From Helicobacter trogontum (GTDB lineage Bacteria; Campylobacterota; Campylobacteria; Campylobacterales; Helicobacteraceae): a stretch of DNA of 64,000 nt. The position numbers were made by a program, and so were the translations under genes. Within the stretch, counting starts at the first letter, position 1; each line of letters opens with the position of its first letter. Below are positions 1 to 9,180 of the stretch, in pieces. Under the pieces are notes generated by a model that saw nothing but the letters and a program-made list of their open reading frames with translations, made no database searches and was not told where the DNA came from. Location: positions 23,134-87,133 of the forward strand of contig NZ_JRPL02000009.1 of assembly GCF_000765905.2 (NCBI RefSeq). The letters run 5' to 3'.

Positions 1-570
1 GAGATTCTAAGTAAACAAGGGTTAAAACAAGCTCATATTGCAGAAACAGAGAAATATGCGCATGTAACCTTCTTTTTTAATGGTGGTAGAGAAGAAGAAT
101 GGGAAGGGGAAACACGGCTGCTAATAGAATCTCCAAAGGTAAAAACCTATGATTTGAAGCCAGAGATGAGTGCTAGAGAAGTGGGTGATGGTGTATGTGA
201 GTTTATCACTCAAGGATATGATTTTATTGTGGTGAATTTTGCTAATGGCGATATGGTGGGGCATACAGGTAATTTTGAAGCTGCAATTAAAGCCGTTGAA
301 GCAGTGGATAGTGAAATCGCAAAGATATGGAATCTTGCAAAGCAAAAGGGATATAGCATTATAATGACAAGTGATCATGGTAATTGCGAAGAAATGAAAG
401 ATTCTAATCTCAAACCTTTGACAAATCATACAATTGGTGATGTATTTTGTTTTGTAGATTCTAGTGGTGTGGATTCAATAGATAATGGCGCATTAAGTAA
501 CATTGCTCCCACTATATTAAAGCTTATGGAAATTCCTATCCCAAGTGAAATGGACAAGCCATTATTTTAA
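1..570 (+). CDS. gpmI: 2,3-bisphosphoglycerate-independent phosphoglycerate mutase, C-terminal part
   Basis: Cofactor-independent phosphoglycerate mutase interconverts 3- and 2-phosphoglycerate in cytoplasmic glycolysis and gluconeogenesis. The window opens inside the gene; the frame is open from base 1 and leaves 189 codons before TAA. The family signature [16 protein letters not shown] is at residues 15-30 of the fragment, and the alkaline-phosphatase-fold metal-binding motif TSDHGNCEE lies further on (around bases 367-393), followed by the usual [11 protein letters not shown] segment and a C-terminus ending KPLF. The N-terminal phosphoserine half is outside the window. No other assignment fits. 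Confidence 0.95.
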   Translation, partial: EILSKQGLKQAHIAETEKYAHVTFFFNGGREEEWEGETRLLIESPKVKTYDLKPEMSAREVGDGVCEFITQGYDFIVVNFANGDMVGHTGNFEAAIKAVEAVDSEIAKIWNLAKQKGYSIIMTSDHGNCEEMKDSNLKPLTNHTIGDVFCFVDSSGVDSIDNGALSNIAPTILKLMEIPIPSEMDKPLF

Positions 571-683
571 TTTATGATCTTTGTGAAAAATAGTTTATTG
601 TTTTTCCGTGACTCTAGAAGGTTAATAAAGCTGTATCGCAGATATTTTATTACAATTTGCTTAGATTTTATTTGCATCAAGGA

Positions 684-775
684 TATAATATATAAGCCCT
701 TGCATTGGCGGTTTATTACATAGACATTTATGATGTTTTATATTTGTGTCAAGGGCTTAGGCAATGTGAGTTAAA
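684..775 (+). ncRNA. possible small RNA with a -10 box and a 10-bp terminal inverted repeat
   Basis: The 315 bases between gpmI and ruvA hold a good -10 element (TATAAT, 684-689) followed by TAAGCCCTTG at 693-702, whose exact reverse complement CAAGGGCTTA is at 750-759. A short inner ACAT/ATGT pairing lies between them and a T-rich stretch (about 773-780) follows. This would give a transcript of roughly 70-90 nt whose ends pair. There is no open frame or tRNA T-loop motif. The element could instead be a decayed terminator or protein-binding site; expression is inferred, not shown. Confidence 0.3.
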
Positions 776-885
776 TTTTTATATATGCAAATGACAGAGT
801 AGGCCTAAGGAGTTATCTTTTATAATAGATAAATATGAGGCATAAATGATTTGCATTATTTAGTTTTATGTAGCCATGCTAAAAA

Positions 886-1455
886 TTAACTTTTACCTAA
901 TGTTTGCAAGAGGGCTTTTACCATGTCATTTGGCTGCATTTGCAATATATCTTCGCTTAGTGTCTGTAAAGCTTGTGTAATTTGTGTATCTTTGAAACCC
1001 AGTGCATTTAAGGCTTCATGAGCCAACTGTACATTTACATTGTTTGGTGCTTGTATATTTTGCGTATAATTAGCCAATTCGAGCATAATTTTTCCAGCAA
1101 CTTTTGCACCAACGCCTTTTACACTTTTAAGTGCAGCAAGATTGTTTGTTTGCACAATAGCAAGAAATTGATCCGCAGAATAGTTTGATAGAATCATTAG
1201 GGCAATCTTTGCACCAACGCCATTTACTTTCAATAGCTGCAAAAATATCTCTCGTTCACTACGCGTTTCAAATCCATATAATAAATGGGAATCTTCTCGG
1301 ATAACTTCAGCAATTTCAAGTGTTACATGTGTTTTATTTTGTAGTGCAACACTTGTAAGCAATGAAATCTCAATCATATAAGTAATACCAGAGACTTCTA
1401 ACTCTACACTTGTTGGTAAAAGTTTCTCTATATTTCCCTTTAATCTTACAATCAT
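886..1455 (-). CDS. ruvA: Holliday junction branch migration protein RuvA
   Basis: RuvA binds four-way junctions as a tetramer and loads the RuvB motor for branch migration in recombinational repair. The 189-residue product has the N-terminal OB-fold (MIVRLKGNIEKL start), the two helix-hairpin-helix motifs (LKVNGVGAKIALMIL and LKSVKGVGAKVAGKIMLEL) and a C-terminal RuvB-binding helical domain (AHEALNALGF, then ending VKALLQTLGKS). Length is normal for the group. An AAGGA ribosome site lies 7 bases before ATG. It is a stand-alone gene; ruvB and ruvC are not in the window. Confidence 0.96.
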   Translation of the reverse strand: MIVRLKGNIEKLLPTSVELEVSGITYMIEISLLTSVALQNKTHVTLEIAEVIREDSHLLYGFETRSEREIFLQLLKVNGVGAKIALMILSNYSADQFLAIVQTNNLAALKSVKGVGAKVAGKIMLELANYTQNIQAPNNVNVQLAHEALNALGFKDTQITQALQTLSEDILQMQPNDMVKALLQTLGKS

Positions 1456-1579
1456 TATGTGTCCTTAGCTTTTAGTATAAATATAAATCGCTATATATGA
1501 TGGAAGCGGATATATCTCATACAAGATGTATGTTATCAATGTTTGGGTTACATGTTCAAATAAAAGCAATGCAATAAAG

Positions 1580-1611
1580 CACTTTTAAGTGGGTTTATTT
1601 TGTATAAACCC
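1580..1611. repeat. two adjacent hairpins downstream of dcuA
   Basis: CACTT-TT-AAGTG (1580-1591) abuts GGGTTTAT-N5-ATAAACCC (1591-1611). They sit 43 bases past the dcuA stop and upstream of ruvA. No T-run follows the stem on either strand in the proper place (A6 follows on the plus strand, so T6 precedes the stem on the minus strand). They may mark a processed 3' end or weak terminator of dcuA; a canonical rho-independent terminator is not supported. Confidence 0.35.
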
Positions 1612-1653
1612 AAAAAATTAAATTATGCTGTATTATTATGGAGATAGTCCATT

Positions 1654-3396
1654 TTAAGCAAACATTGGTGCAACAATAAAGCCCAAAGCAACTGCAAATG
1701 CAACTGCAATAATACCAGGCAGTATGAAGCTGTGGTTGAAAACAAACTTACCAATACGCGTCGAACCAGTGTCATCCATCTGCACTGCACCAAGAAGTGT
1801 TGGATAGGTAGGAAGCACAAATAACGCTGAAACAGCAGCAAAGCTCGCTACCAATATATATGCAGAATCTGCATTTGTAGCATTAATGCCAAGCGCAGCA
1901 ATAACGACAGGCATAATTGCCTTAGCTGTAGCTGCTTGAGAGTAAAGCAGCATGCTTGCAAAGAAAAGTGCTACCGCTAAAAGTGCAGGATAATCACCTA
2001 CTAGCTTACCAGCTAGATTCCCAATCTCTTCCTTGTAACCATCAACAAAAGTGTTGCCAAGCCAAGCCACGCCTAAAACGCACACACATGCTGTCATACC
2101 AGCCTTAAAAGTGCTTGCATCAAGCAATTTGCCTGTTTCTACTTTACAGAAAATCACAATTAGAGTTGCAATCATTAGCATAAAACTCATAATTGCTCCA
2201 TCGCGTGGTAACCGCACTGGGTCAATGTAGCTTTTTACCATTACGGAGAGATCAGCCAAGACCCCATCTTTTTTTGCAAAATCGGGCAAGATGCTAACAA
2301 GATTCTTGCTTAGTGAATCTAGTCGAGATTCTATTAGCTCAATGGCTTTTTTGTTTTGCTCATTTTTAGCAATAGACTCAATCTCGACCTTTGCAGTAGT
2401 AAAGGCGCTCTGAAGTTTTTGTATTTCATTTGGATTTGCCTTAATTGCCGGGATAGAATCGATATAGACTTTTTTTACCATTTCTAGTGGTGCAGCAAGG
2501 TTTTGCTTTTCTGCTTTGAGTTGCTCAACATCTGTTATTGCAAGAAGATTATTGGCATCACGTGTGATCAAATCTAGCTCTTTATCCACATATACAGGGA
2601 TATTTTTGCTCACAAAATTTAACATTGGTTGTCGCACAACATCAGATATTGAAGTTGCATAAACAACCACGCAAAGCACACCTGCAAGGAAAATCCCAAC
2701 ACTTAATTTCGCTCCTTTTCTTAGCTCAATATGTGCTGCTCCATTTGTTGGTTTAACAAGCCCAGCTTTCAATCGCTCTTGATATACAGGATCTTTGCTT
2801 AAATCAAGCGGAAAAAATTTGCTCACCACAAAAGCAGTTAACATACACGCACTAAAAGTTGTGATAAGCCATACTAAAAGTAAAGTGGGGTAACTCCAAC
2901 CAAATGGTTCTAATACTCCAGTCATATATACCACAGCTGCACTTACTGGACTTGCAGTAATGGCAATTTGACTTGAAACAACAGCAATTGAGAGAGGCGC
3001 TGAAGGCTTAACATTTTGCTCCTTTGCTACCTCTACAATCACAGGAATCATAGAGAATGCAGTATGTCCAGTCCCTGCTAAAAACGTCAAGAAGTAGGTA
3101 ACAGTTGGAGCAAGATAATTAATATATTTTGGATTTTTTCTTAGAATCTTTTCTGCTACCTGTACCATATAGTCTAGCCCACCAGCAAGTTGCATCGCTG
3201 CAATCGCTGCAATAACAGACATAATAATAAGAATAACATCCCAAGGAATAGCACCTGGCTTCATGCCCAATAAGAGACAAAGCACGACTACACCAAATCC
3301 ACCAGCATAGCCAATCGCCATGCCACCAAGCCGAATTCCGATAAAAATAGCTCCAAGTAATACGGCAACTTGAAGTATAAGCACTAATATTTCCAT
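1654..3396 (-). CDS. dcuA: anaerobic C4-dicarboxylate transporter DcuA/DcuB family, with a large soluble insertion
   Basis: Inner-membrane exchanger for aspartate, fumarate, malate and succinate, feeding fumarate respiration. The N-terminal half (residues 1-250) and C-terminal third (400-580) carry the usual Dcu membrane segments, with recognisable FLTFLAGTGHTAFSMIPVI and SSQIAITASPVSAAVV stretches. At 580 residues it is much longer than the approximately 430-445 typical of DcuA: about 125 charged, helical residues (about 262-385, rich in E, K, N, L) lie between two membrane segments. The start has AAAGGA 6 bases upstream. aspA lies upstream on the same strand, which fits aspartate import followed by conversion to fumarate. 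DcuA versus DcuB is not decidable by eye. Confidence 0.9.
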   Translation of the reverse strand: MEILVLILQVAVLLGAIFIGIRLGGMAIGYAGGFGVVVLCLLLGMKPGAIPWDVILIIMSVIAAIAAMQLAGGLDYMVQVAEKILRKNPKYINYLAPTVTYFLTFLAGTGHTAFSMIPVIVEVAKEQNVKPSAPLSIAVVSSQIAITASPVSAAVVYMTGVLEPFGWSYPTLLLVWLITTFSACMLTAFVVSKFFPLDLSKDPVYQERLKAGLVKPTNGAAHIELRKGAKLSVGIFLAGVLCVVVYATSISDVVRQPMLNFVSKNIPVYVDKELDLITRDANNLLAITDVEQLKAEKQNLAAPLEMVKKVYIDSIPAIKANPNEIQKLQSAFTTAKVEIESIAKNEQNKKAIELIESRLDSLSKNLVSILPDFAKKDGVLADLSVMVKSYIDPVRLPRDGAIMSFMLMIATLIVIFCKVETGKLLDASTFKAGMTACVCVLGVAWLGNTFVDGYKEEIGNLAGKLVGDYPALLAVALFFASMLLYSQAATAKAIMPVVIAALGINATNADSAYILVASFAAVSALFVLPTYPTLLGAVQMDDTGSTRIGKFVFNHSFILPGIIAVAFAVALGFIVAPMFA

Positions 3397-3417
3397 ATTA
3401 ATCCTTTAAAATTTGCA

Positions 3418-3603
3418 CTATCCTTCTGGTGATTTCAGTGGATTTACAGGTATTGGGCGGTCTTGTTGCCACGAGTTGCCTAAGGGCAGGTAGGTTGCTA
3501 TCACGTTTCTAAGCAATTTCTCTGCTCTGTGTTTGAGATCCACATAAAATCGCTTTAAAGATACTGCTGCATTATTTCGTGTTATTGAATCTAAAATACC
3601 AAT
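3418..3603 (-). pseudogene. 61-codon gene remnant between aspA and dcuA
   Basis: Between the convergently spaced ends of aspA and dcuA a 61-codon stretch is open on the minus strand and ends in TAG, with higher GC than the flanking spacer and protein-like content (for example FYVDLKHRAEKLLRNVIA, then LPLGNSWQQDRPIPVNP). It has no start codon: it begins directly after an in-frame TAG at 3604-3606 and another TAA lies a few codons further upstream. I read it as the C-terminal relic of a lost gene. I do not recognise the family. Confidence 0.4.
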
Positions 3604-3733
3604 CTAACTTACAAAAGCCTTTTGGGTGATTTTTGTTTATTTTGGAATGTTTGGGGTAGGGCGATGTCTTGAGTGATCAAGAATAAGCCACGCCAAACAA
3701 TCGCATAAAAAACACTAAAAGACTAATACAGCC

Positions 3734-5173
3734 TTATGCAAAAGGCGAATTTTTTTGGAACTTTGCCTTATCTTCAGCACTCATATGAGGATTAAGCATA
3801 TTTTGTGGTTGAAAGATTTCATCAAGCTGCTCTTTGCTTAAGAGTTTGCGTTCAAGTGCAATGTCTTTAACGGGTTTGCCAGTTTGTAAAGATTCTTTGG
3901 CGATGGAAGCTGAGTTTTCGTAACCAATATAAGGGTTTAATGCAGTAACAATGCCTATGCTGTTGTATACAAAATCACTGCATACTTTTTCATTTGCTGT
4001 GATTCCATCGACACATTTGCTTGCTAAAGTAAGCATTGCGTTTCTCATCATAGAGATAGAGTTAAATAATCCATAAGCAATTACAGGTTCAAATACATTA
4101 AGCTGTAGTTGTCCGCCTTCACTCGCAAAACTTACGGTTACATCATTACCAATAACTGCATAGCACACTTGATTGACTACTTCTGGAATTACAGGGTTGA
4201 CTTTACCAGGCATGATAGAACTTCCAGGTTGCATTTTGGGAAGATTAATCTCATTTAGTCCTGCACGCGGTCCAGAGCTTAAAAGACGCAAGTCATTACA
4301 TACCTTAGAGAGTTTTACTGCTACTCTTTTTAAAACACCGCTTACTTGCACGTATGCACCAGTGTCTTGTGTTGCCTCTATCAAATCATCAGCTGTCTTG
4401 AATGGATGTCCTGTTACTTCACAAAGCTTCTTTTGTACAATCTTTGGATAATCTGGATGAGAGTTTATACCTGTACCAATTGCTGTACCACCCATATTAA
4501 TTTCTGTAACAAGAGATCGTGCTTCAAGCACACGTGCAATGTCTTCGCCCATCATTACCGCAAATGTGTGAAACTCTTGCCCTAGAGTCATAGGCACAGC
4601 ATCTTGAAGCTGTGTACGCCCCATTTTAAGTACATTTTTAAATTCTTGAGCCTTTTTCTCAAAAGATTTTTGAAGCACTTCCATATCTTTTGCGAGAGCT
4701 GAAAGCTCATCATAAAGAGCTACATGGATAGCGGTAGGGTAGGAGTCATTAGTGGATTGTGAGAGATTAACATGATCATTTGGATGGCAGTATTGATACT
4801 CACCTTTTTTGTATCCCATAATTTCTAGTGCAAGGTTTGCTACTACTTCGTTGGTGTTCATATTTGTGCTAGTTCCAGCTCCGCCTTGAATCATATCTAC
4901 GACAAATTGATCTCTTAGTTCGCCATCAATGATTCTATCGCATGCTTTGCAGATAGCATCTTTCTTCTTATCATCAAGCAATTGAAGCTCATTGTTTGCC
5001 AAAGCAGCTGCTTTTTTTACTTGAGCAAATGCTTTAATAAAGCTTGGATAGCTACTGAGTTTATCGCCTGTAATATTGAAGTTTTGCAACGCCCTAAAAG
5101 TTTGCACACCATAATACACATCATTAGAGATCTCTAATTCTCCGATAAAGTCATGTTCTACACGTTTTTCCAT
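3734..5173 (-). CDS. aspA: aspartate ammonia-lyase (aspartase)
   Basis: Deaminates L-aspartate to fumarate and ammonia in the cytoplasm; fumarate is then an electron acceptor or TCA intermediate. The product carries the fumarase/aspartase signature GSSIMPGKVNP and the conserved THAGTSTNMN-type region (QGGAGTSTNMNTNEV). I start it at MEKRVEHDF (479 residues, normal length): GGAG lies 7 bases upstream, and a frame extension of 24 codons further upstream would begin before the likely promoter at 5225-5230. It precedes dcuA on the same strand, separated by 337 bases containing a gene remnant, so the two may be separately transcribed. Confidence 0.96.
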   Translation of the reverse strand: MEKRVEHDFIGELEISNDVYYGVQTFRALQNFNITGDKLSSYPSFIKAFAQVKKAAALANNELQLLDDKKKDAICKACDRIIDGELRDQFVVDMIQGGAGTSTNMNTNEVVANLALEIMGYKKGEYQYCHPNDHVNLSQSTNDSYPTAIHVALYDELSALAKDMEVLQKSFEKKAQEFKNVLKMGRTQLQDAVPMTLGQEFHTFAVMMGEDIARVLEARSLVTEINMGGTAIGTGINSHPDYPKIVQKKLCEVTGHPFKTADDLIEATQDTGAYVQVSGVLKRVAVKLSKVCNDLRLLSSGPRAGLNEINLPKMQPGSSIMPGKVNPVIPEVVNQVCYAVIGNDVTVSFASEGGQLQLNVFEPVIAYGLFNSISMMRNAMLTLASKCVDGITANEKVCSDFVYNSIGIVTALNPYIGYENSASIAKESLQTGKPVKDIALERKLLSKEQLDEIFQPQNMLNPHMSAEDKAKFQKNSPFA

Positions 5174-5224
5174 GAGTAAACTCCAAAAAATGAATTTCGC
5201 AATAAATGTTACTGCTTCACTCGG

Positions 5225-5230
5225 ATTATA
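5225..5230 (-). promoter_or_regulatory. -10 element of aspA
   Basis: ATTATA on the plus strand reads TATAAT on the minus strand, 51 bases upstream of the chosen aspA ATG. Predicted transcription start is near 5217-5219, giving a leader of about 45 bases. No -35 box is needed in this group. This position argues against the longer upstream start for aspA. Confidence 0.55.
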
Positions 5231-5245
5231 GCACAAAAAGAACAA

Positions 5246-5924
5246 GTATCTATGTTTTTGCTAACATTTAAATATAATGCCATATTTTCATTTTTACATT
5301 GTATTTCTACGGTGTTTTTAGTATTGCAATGATTTGTCATACAACTTATGACTATCCTTATCTTATGGCAAATTTTGTATTACTTTTTATAACTAAAGTG
5401 TAAGCAGGATTTTTAATTATATTCTCTTGGTTTATAATTTATAATGGAAGCATAATTACAACAATTTCTATACAATGAGGAGTTTTTCTTTATTTGCACA
5501 TTGCACAGCATCAGCAAGTATTTGGTGTAGTGCAAAATTTAGATAAGCGATAATAATGTGTTTATAAGTGACTTATTCTTAAGCTTTAAATAAAACTCTT
5601 ATTTTGGGGTTGCAGATAGGTTGAGCGATTTTGCATATTTCTTTGAGGCTTAGTGGTTGCTTGGCTTATATCTGTGATGACTATAGATATATTTGGGCAA
5701 ATTGTTTGTTATAAAAATCTTAGATAAGCAATTTTTCTTTTACATTACTTCGCATATCGTTTAGTCAATAGAATCTGCTTTGTATTTAGGATTATTATAA
5801 TAATTTAAGTAGATTAGCATTAACTTTAGTGTCTTAGGTAAGAGCTTGTAGATTTATGAGTGCGGCAATGATTATGGGGATTAAAAGTTAATTTTCTATA
5901 TAATCTAAATTGTTTGTTTATTCT
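5246..5924. other. long intergenic region upstream of flaB
   Basis: About 680 AT-rich bases between the divergent aspA and flaB genes contain no convincing coding frame. The only structure I can point to is a perfect 14-bp palindrome ATTATTATAATAAT at 5791-5804, about 120 bases upstream of the flaB sigma-54 promoter. It has the arms of a Fur-type site in the opposite order, so I do not call it a Fur box. Confidence 0.5.
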
Positions 5925-5940
5925 TGGGAACACATTTTGC
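5925..5940 (+). promoter_or_regulatory. sigma-54 (RpoN) promoter of flaB
   Basis: The sequence TGGGAACACATTTTGC has GG at 5927-5928 and GC at 5939-5940 with exactly 10 bases between, the -24/-12 spacing required by RpoN, and continues CTT as in Helicobacter class 2 flagellar promoters (TTGGAAC...TTTGCTT). Transcription should start near 5952, leaving a leader of about 30 bases with AAGGA at 5971-5975. This predicts control by the FlgS/FlgR two-component system known for flaB in H. pylori. Confidence 0.85.
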
Positions 5941-5982
5941 TTAAAGGGGTGTGTATTCAAATTTTTCGCAAAGGATGCAAAC

Positions 5983-7527
5983 ATGAGTTTTAGGATAAAT
6001 ACAAATATCGCAGCACTCAATGCACATACAATCGGTGTGCAAAACAATAGGGCAATAGCTAACTCGTTAGAGAAGTTAAGTTCTGGTTTGAGGATTAATA
6101 AGGCAGCAGACGATGCTTCGGGTATGTCAATTGCAGATAGTTTGCGTAGTCAGGCAAGCTCACTAGGACAAGCAATTGGCAATGCAAATGATGCGATTGG
6201 TATGATTCAGATTGCTGATAAAGCAATGGATGAGCAGCTAAAGATTCTTGATACCGTAAAGGTTAAGGCAATTCAAGCTGCCCAAGATGGACAAACTACT
6301 GAATCAAGACGTGCGTTGCAAAATGATATTGTACGACTTTTAGAAGAGCTTGATAACATTGCTAATACAACAAGTTATAATGGACAGCAAATGCTATCTG
6401 GTGCTTTCTCAAATAAAGAGTTCCAAATTGGTGCGTATTCTAATACAACAGTAAAAGCTTCGATCGGTCCGACAAGTTCAGATAAAATTGGACATGTAAG
6501 ACTTGAGAGTTCGTCTGTAACAGGTATTGGTATGCTTGCAAGTGCTGGTGCCAAAAATCTTAAAGAAGTAGCATTGAAATTCCGTCAAGTTGATGGCAAG
6601 AAAGATTACAAACTTGAAACTGCAGTCATTTCTACAAGTGCTGGCACAGGTATTGGTGTATTAGCAGATACTATCAATAAATTCTCTGATACCTTAGGTG
6701 TGCGTGCGTATGCAACAGTGCTTGGGACTGGTGGTGTGCCAGTGCAGTCTGGAACAGTGCATGGCTTGGTTGTAAATGGAACGACTATTGGGACGATCAA
6801 TGATGTGCGCAAAAATGATGCTGATGGTAGATTGATTAATGCCTTTAACTCAATTAAAGAAAGAACAGGTGTGGAAGCATATGTGGATATTGAAGGTAGA
6901 TTAAACCTTAGAAGTCTTGATGGACGTGCTATATCTGTACATACCGAAGGTAAAACTGGTGAAGTGCTTGGTGGCGGTAGCTTTGCTGGAGTATCTGGTA
7001 CAAACCACGCTATTGTTGGTCGTATTAGTCTTGTGAGAACAGATGCAAGAGATATCATTGTATCTGGGACAAACTTTAGTAGTGTTGGATTCCACTCTGC
7101 ACAAGGTGTTGCACAATATACTGTGAATTTACGCTCTGTTCGTGGTAATATGGATGCCAATATTGCAAGTGCAAGTGGTGCTAATGCGAATGCGGCTCAA
7201 GCACAACAAAATATTGATGGTATTGGTGCAGGTGTTACTTCATTGCGTGGTGCGATGGTTGTTATGGATATGGCTGAATCTGCTATACGACAACTTGATA
7301 AAATTCGTGCAGATATGGGTTCTGTGCAAATGCAACTTGTTGCTACGATTAATAACATTTCTATTACACAAGTTAATGTTAAAGCAGCTGAAAGTCAAAT
7401 TAGAGATGTGGATTTTGCACAAGAGTCTGCAACATTTTCTAAGCATAATATTTTGGCACAATCTGGTAGCTTTGCTATGGCTCAAGCTAACGCAGTACAA
7501 CAAAATGTTTTAAGACTTTTGCAATAG
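5983..7527 (+). CDS. flaB: flagellin FlaB
   Basis: Structural subunit of the flagellar filament, exported by the flagellar type III apparatus. The 514 residues equal the length of H. pylori FlaB, and the text matches FlaB rather than FlaA ([15 protein letters not shown] start with the VGVQNNR segment; FlaA begins MAFQVNTNI). Conserved D0/D1 N-terminus ([19 protein letters not shown]) and C-terminus ([18 protein letters not shown], ending QQNVLRLLQ) flank a variable centre. The D1 stretch [16 protein letters not shown] is of the epsilonproteobacterial type associated with escape from TLR5. I start at MSF behind AAGGA; an in-frame extension of 23 codons upstream would overlap the sigma-54 promoter. 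A terminator follows. Confidence 0.97.
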   Translation: MSFRINTNIAALNAHTIGVQNNRAIANSLEKLSSGLRINKAADDASGMSIADSLRSQASSLGQAIGNANDAIGMIQIADKAMDEQLKILDTVKVKAIQAAQDGQTTESRRALQNDIVRLLEELDNIANTTSYNGQQMLSGAFSNKEFQIGAYSNTTVKASIGPTSSDKIGHVRLESSSVTGIGMLASAGAKNLKEVALKFRQVDGKKDYKLETAVISTSAGTGIGVLADTINKFSDTLGVRAYATVLGTGGVPVQSGTVHGLVVNGTTIGTINDVRKNDADGRLINAFNSIKERTGVEAYVDIEGRLNLRSLDGRAISVHTEGKTGEVLGGGSFAGVSGTNHAIVGRISLVRTDARDIIVSGTNFSSVGFHSAQGVAQYTVNLRSVRGNMDANIASASGANANAAQAQQNIDGIGAGVTSLRGAMVVMDMAESAIRQLDKIRADMGSVQMQLVATINNISITQVNVKAAESQIRDVDFAQESATFSKHNILAQSGSFAMAQANAVQQNVLRLLQ

Positions 7528-7588
7528 TAAAAACTTTTGAAATAAACAAGTTTATATTATTAAACTCTATTTCAAAACGATAAATCAT

Positions 7589-7623
7589 GCCACATTTGCC
7601 TATATGGTGAATGTGGCTTTTTT
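7589..7623 (+). terminator. rho-independent terminator of flaB
   Basis: GCCACATT (7589-7596) pairs exactly with AATGTGGC (7610-7617), leaving a 13-base loop, followed directly by six T residues (7618-7623). It lies 62 bases after the flaB stop. Confidence 0.85.
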
Positions 7624-8145
7624 GATTCTGTAATTTAGCTGCGTTTTGTTATGATGATATATATTGACAATCGTATTAGGTATGCTTATAGAATCTATGC
7701 AGACATGCAATCATTGCAAACGTAGTCTTTCCAATGGATGCTCACACTTTAACCCCTTGATCAAAAAAGATAAAATTTAGATTGCATTTCTACAATACAT
7801 GTTGGCTTATTTGCCCCTTTTATTGTATTGGGAATTATAAATTTAGATTCTATACTCATTTATGCTTAATTGCATGACTACTTTTTGGTAGTAGCACTAA
7901 TTCTATAATGTATTTTCAGGGATTAATCTTGTTAGAATAATTTGAATCTTTGTTAATAAATAATCTGTTTAATATCTTGTTCATACATTATGAGCGTTAT
8001 GGTGAGTAGGGTGTAGATTAGGTATTTTCCCTTTAGAATTCTAGGAATAAAGTTATGTGATTGGCTATAGAGGGATCATGGTATTATCTTGTGATAGAGC
8101 ACAAGAATATCTGCGTACGCAATAAATGATTATGCTAAATAGTAA
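7624..8145. other. intergenic region with no recognised feature
   Basis: About 520 AT-rich bases between the flaB terminator and the end of the minus-strand decarboxylase-like gene. I see no open frame with a ribosome site, no tRNA and no strong inverted repeat. Confidence 0.5.
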
Positions 8146-8763
8146 TTATTCACTTATCTTTTCAATAGCAACAAGCGAGGAGCTTCCACCAAATACCTTT
8201 TCATGTTCTTTAGCAAGCACTTTTAGATTTTGTCCTTTGATACTTATACGCAAGAGACCGACATTTAAAAAACCTATTTTTTCTAAAAATAAAGATTCTA
8301 ACTTACCATCATATAAGCCGCAAAAACGCAACATTCTAGGCAACACTTCAATTTTTATGGAAAGCTTTTCGCCATCTAGCGTTGTTTCTGCACTCATAAA
8401 CTCTCTCACACCAAGTTGATTTGATAGCTCGCTTGTTCGTAAAAAGTAAAAACCATGATGTTTTTTTATGCTTATATTGTATAAATCACTTGGAGAATAG
8501 ATTCTGCCATTCATTTGTGCTTTTATGCTAAACTCGACACAATCTTGATTGCACGTAATATGCTCAATTACGCCATTAATTGGCGATACTATAGCATCTG
8601 GCATTGTTGGATTGATAAGTTTTGAGCTACAAAAGAATAGCCATGCAAGTAAAACAAGCAATACAATCCCTGTAAGAATATAGAATCCAAAATATGCAGT
8701 AATTAACCCAATTATAATAATAATGTAGGCACCTTGTTTACTTTCGCTCTCTATAACACGCAT
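8146..8763 (-). CDS. phosphatidylserine decarboxylase-related membrane protein
   Basis: The layout matches the small (about 200-residue) phosphatidylserine/archaetidylserine-decarboxylase family: a QGAY start, two N-terminal membrane segments (about residues 12-45), then PDAIVSPINGVIEHI, equivalent to the family's AIVSPADG core, a long beta-rich middle, and a C-terminal VFGGSSSLVAI where the self-cleaving GS(S/T) site is expected. The match to the processing site is imperfect and the central histidine region is diverged, so activity is uncertain. The start at MRVIESES is chosen because AAGGAAAG lies 3-5 bases upstream, rather than an upstream in-frame methionine without a site. Monocistronic. 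Confidence 0.6.
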   Translation of the reverse strand: MRVIESESKQGAYIIIIIGLITAYFGFYILTGIVLLVLLAWLFFCSSKLINPTMPDAIVSPINGVIEHITCNQDCVEFSIKAQMNGRIYSPSDLYNISIKKHHGFYFLRTSELSNQLGVREFMSAETTLDGEKLSIKIEVLPRMLRFCGLYDGKLESLFLEKIGFLNVGLLRISIKGQNLKVLAKEHEKVFGGSSSLVAIEKISE

Positions 8764-9180
8764 CTCTTTCCTTTGAAATAAAATACCTAGATTATAGCAA
8801 GTTTTTGACACAAACACGCTTTTAGATTCTTATTGTTTTGGGTTTTTCAATCTATAGAGATGGCCTTCTCTCTTCTTTAATATAATAGTCATTGGGAGAG
8901 TTAGGCATTGACACATTTGGGGTTTAAAAGCCATTTTGTGAGAATCTAAGTGCTTATATCTTTGCTTGTTGATTGTATTTCGAGGTTTTCAATCAGATTA
9001 CTAACATAATGGTTATTGTATTGTTACAGCAAATACTTATTTAGAATCTAGCAATCTTTAATTCTATAGGATTTAGTGGATATAGGCTAGGTATACCTTT
9101 AAGTATCAAAATCATTTGCTTAAGCTATATGTATATGCTTAGAAATTTTAGGTTGTATTAATGGATCTATGAATCAAAGA
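8764..9180. other. intergenic region with no recognised feature
   Basis: About 415 AT-rich bases upstream of the decarboxylase-like gene. It presumably holds its promoter; I see no small coding frame, tRNA or notable hairpin. Confidence 0.5.

Noticed and set aside
5791..5804. ATTATTATAATAAT palindrome upstream of flaB as a Fur box
   Set aside because: The half-sites are in the opposite order to the Fur consensus; flaB is explained by the sigma-54 promoter.
6606..7160. Long minus-strand open frame of 184 codons opposite flaB
   Set aside because: It lies wholly inside flaB, whose plus-strand product matches FlaB along its length; the antisense frame reflects codon periodicity and has no ribosome site or recognisable fold.
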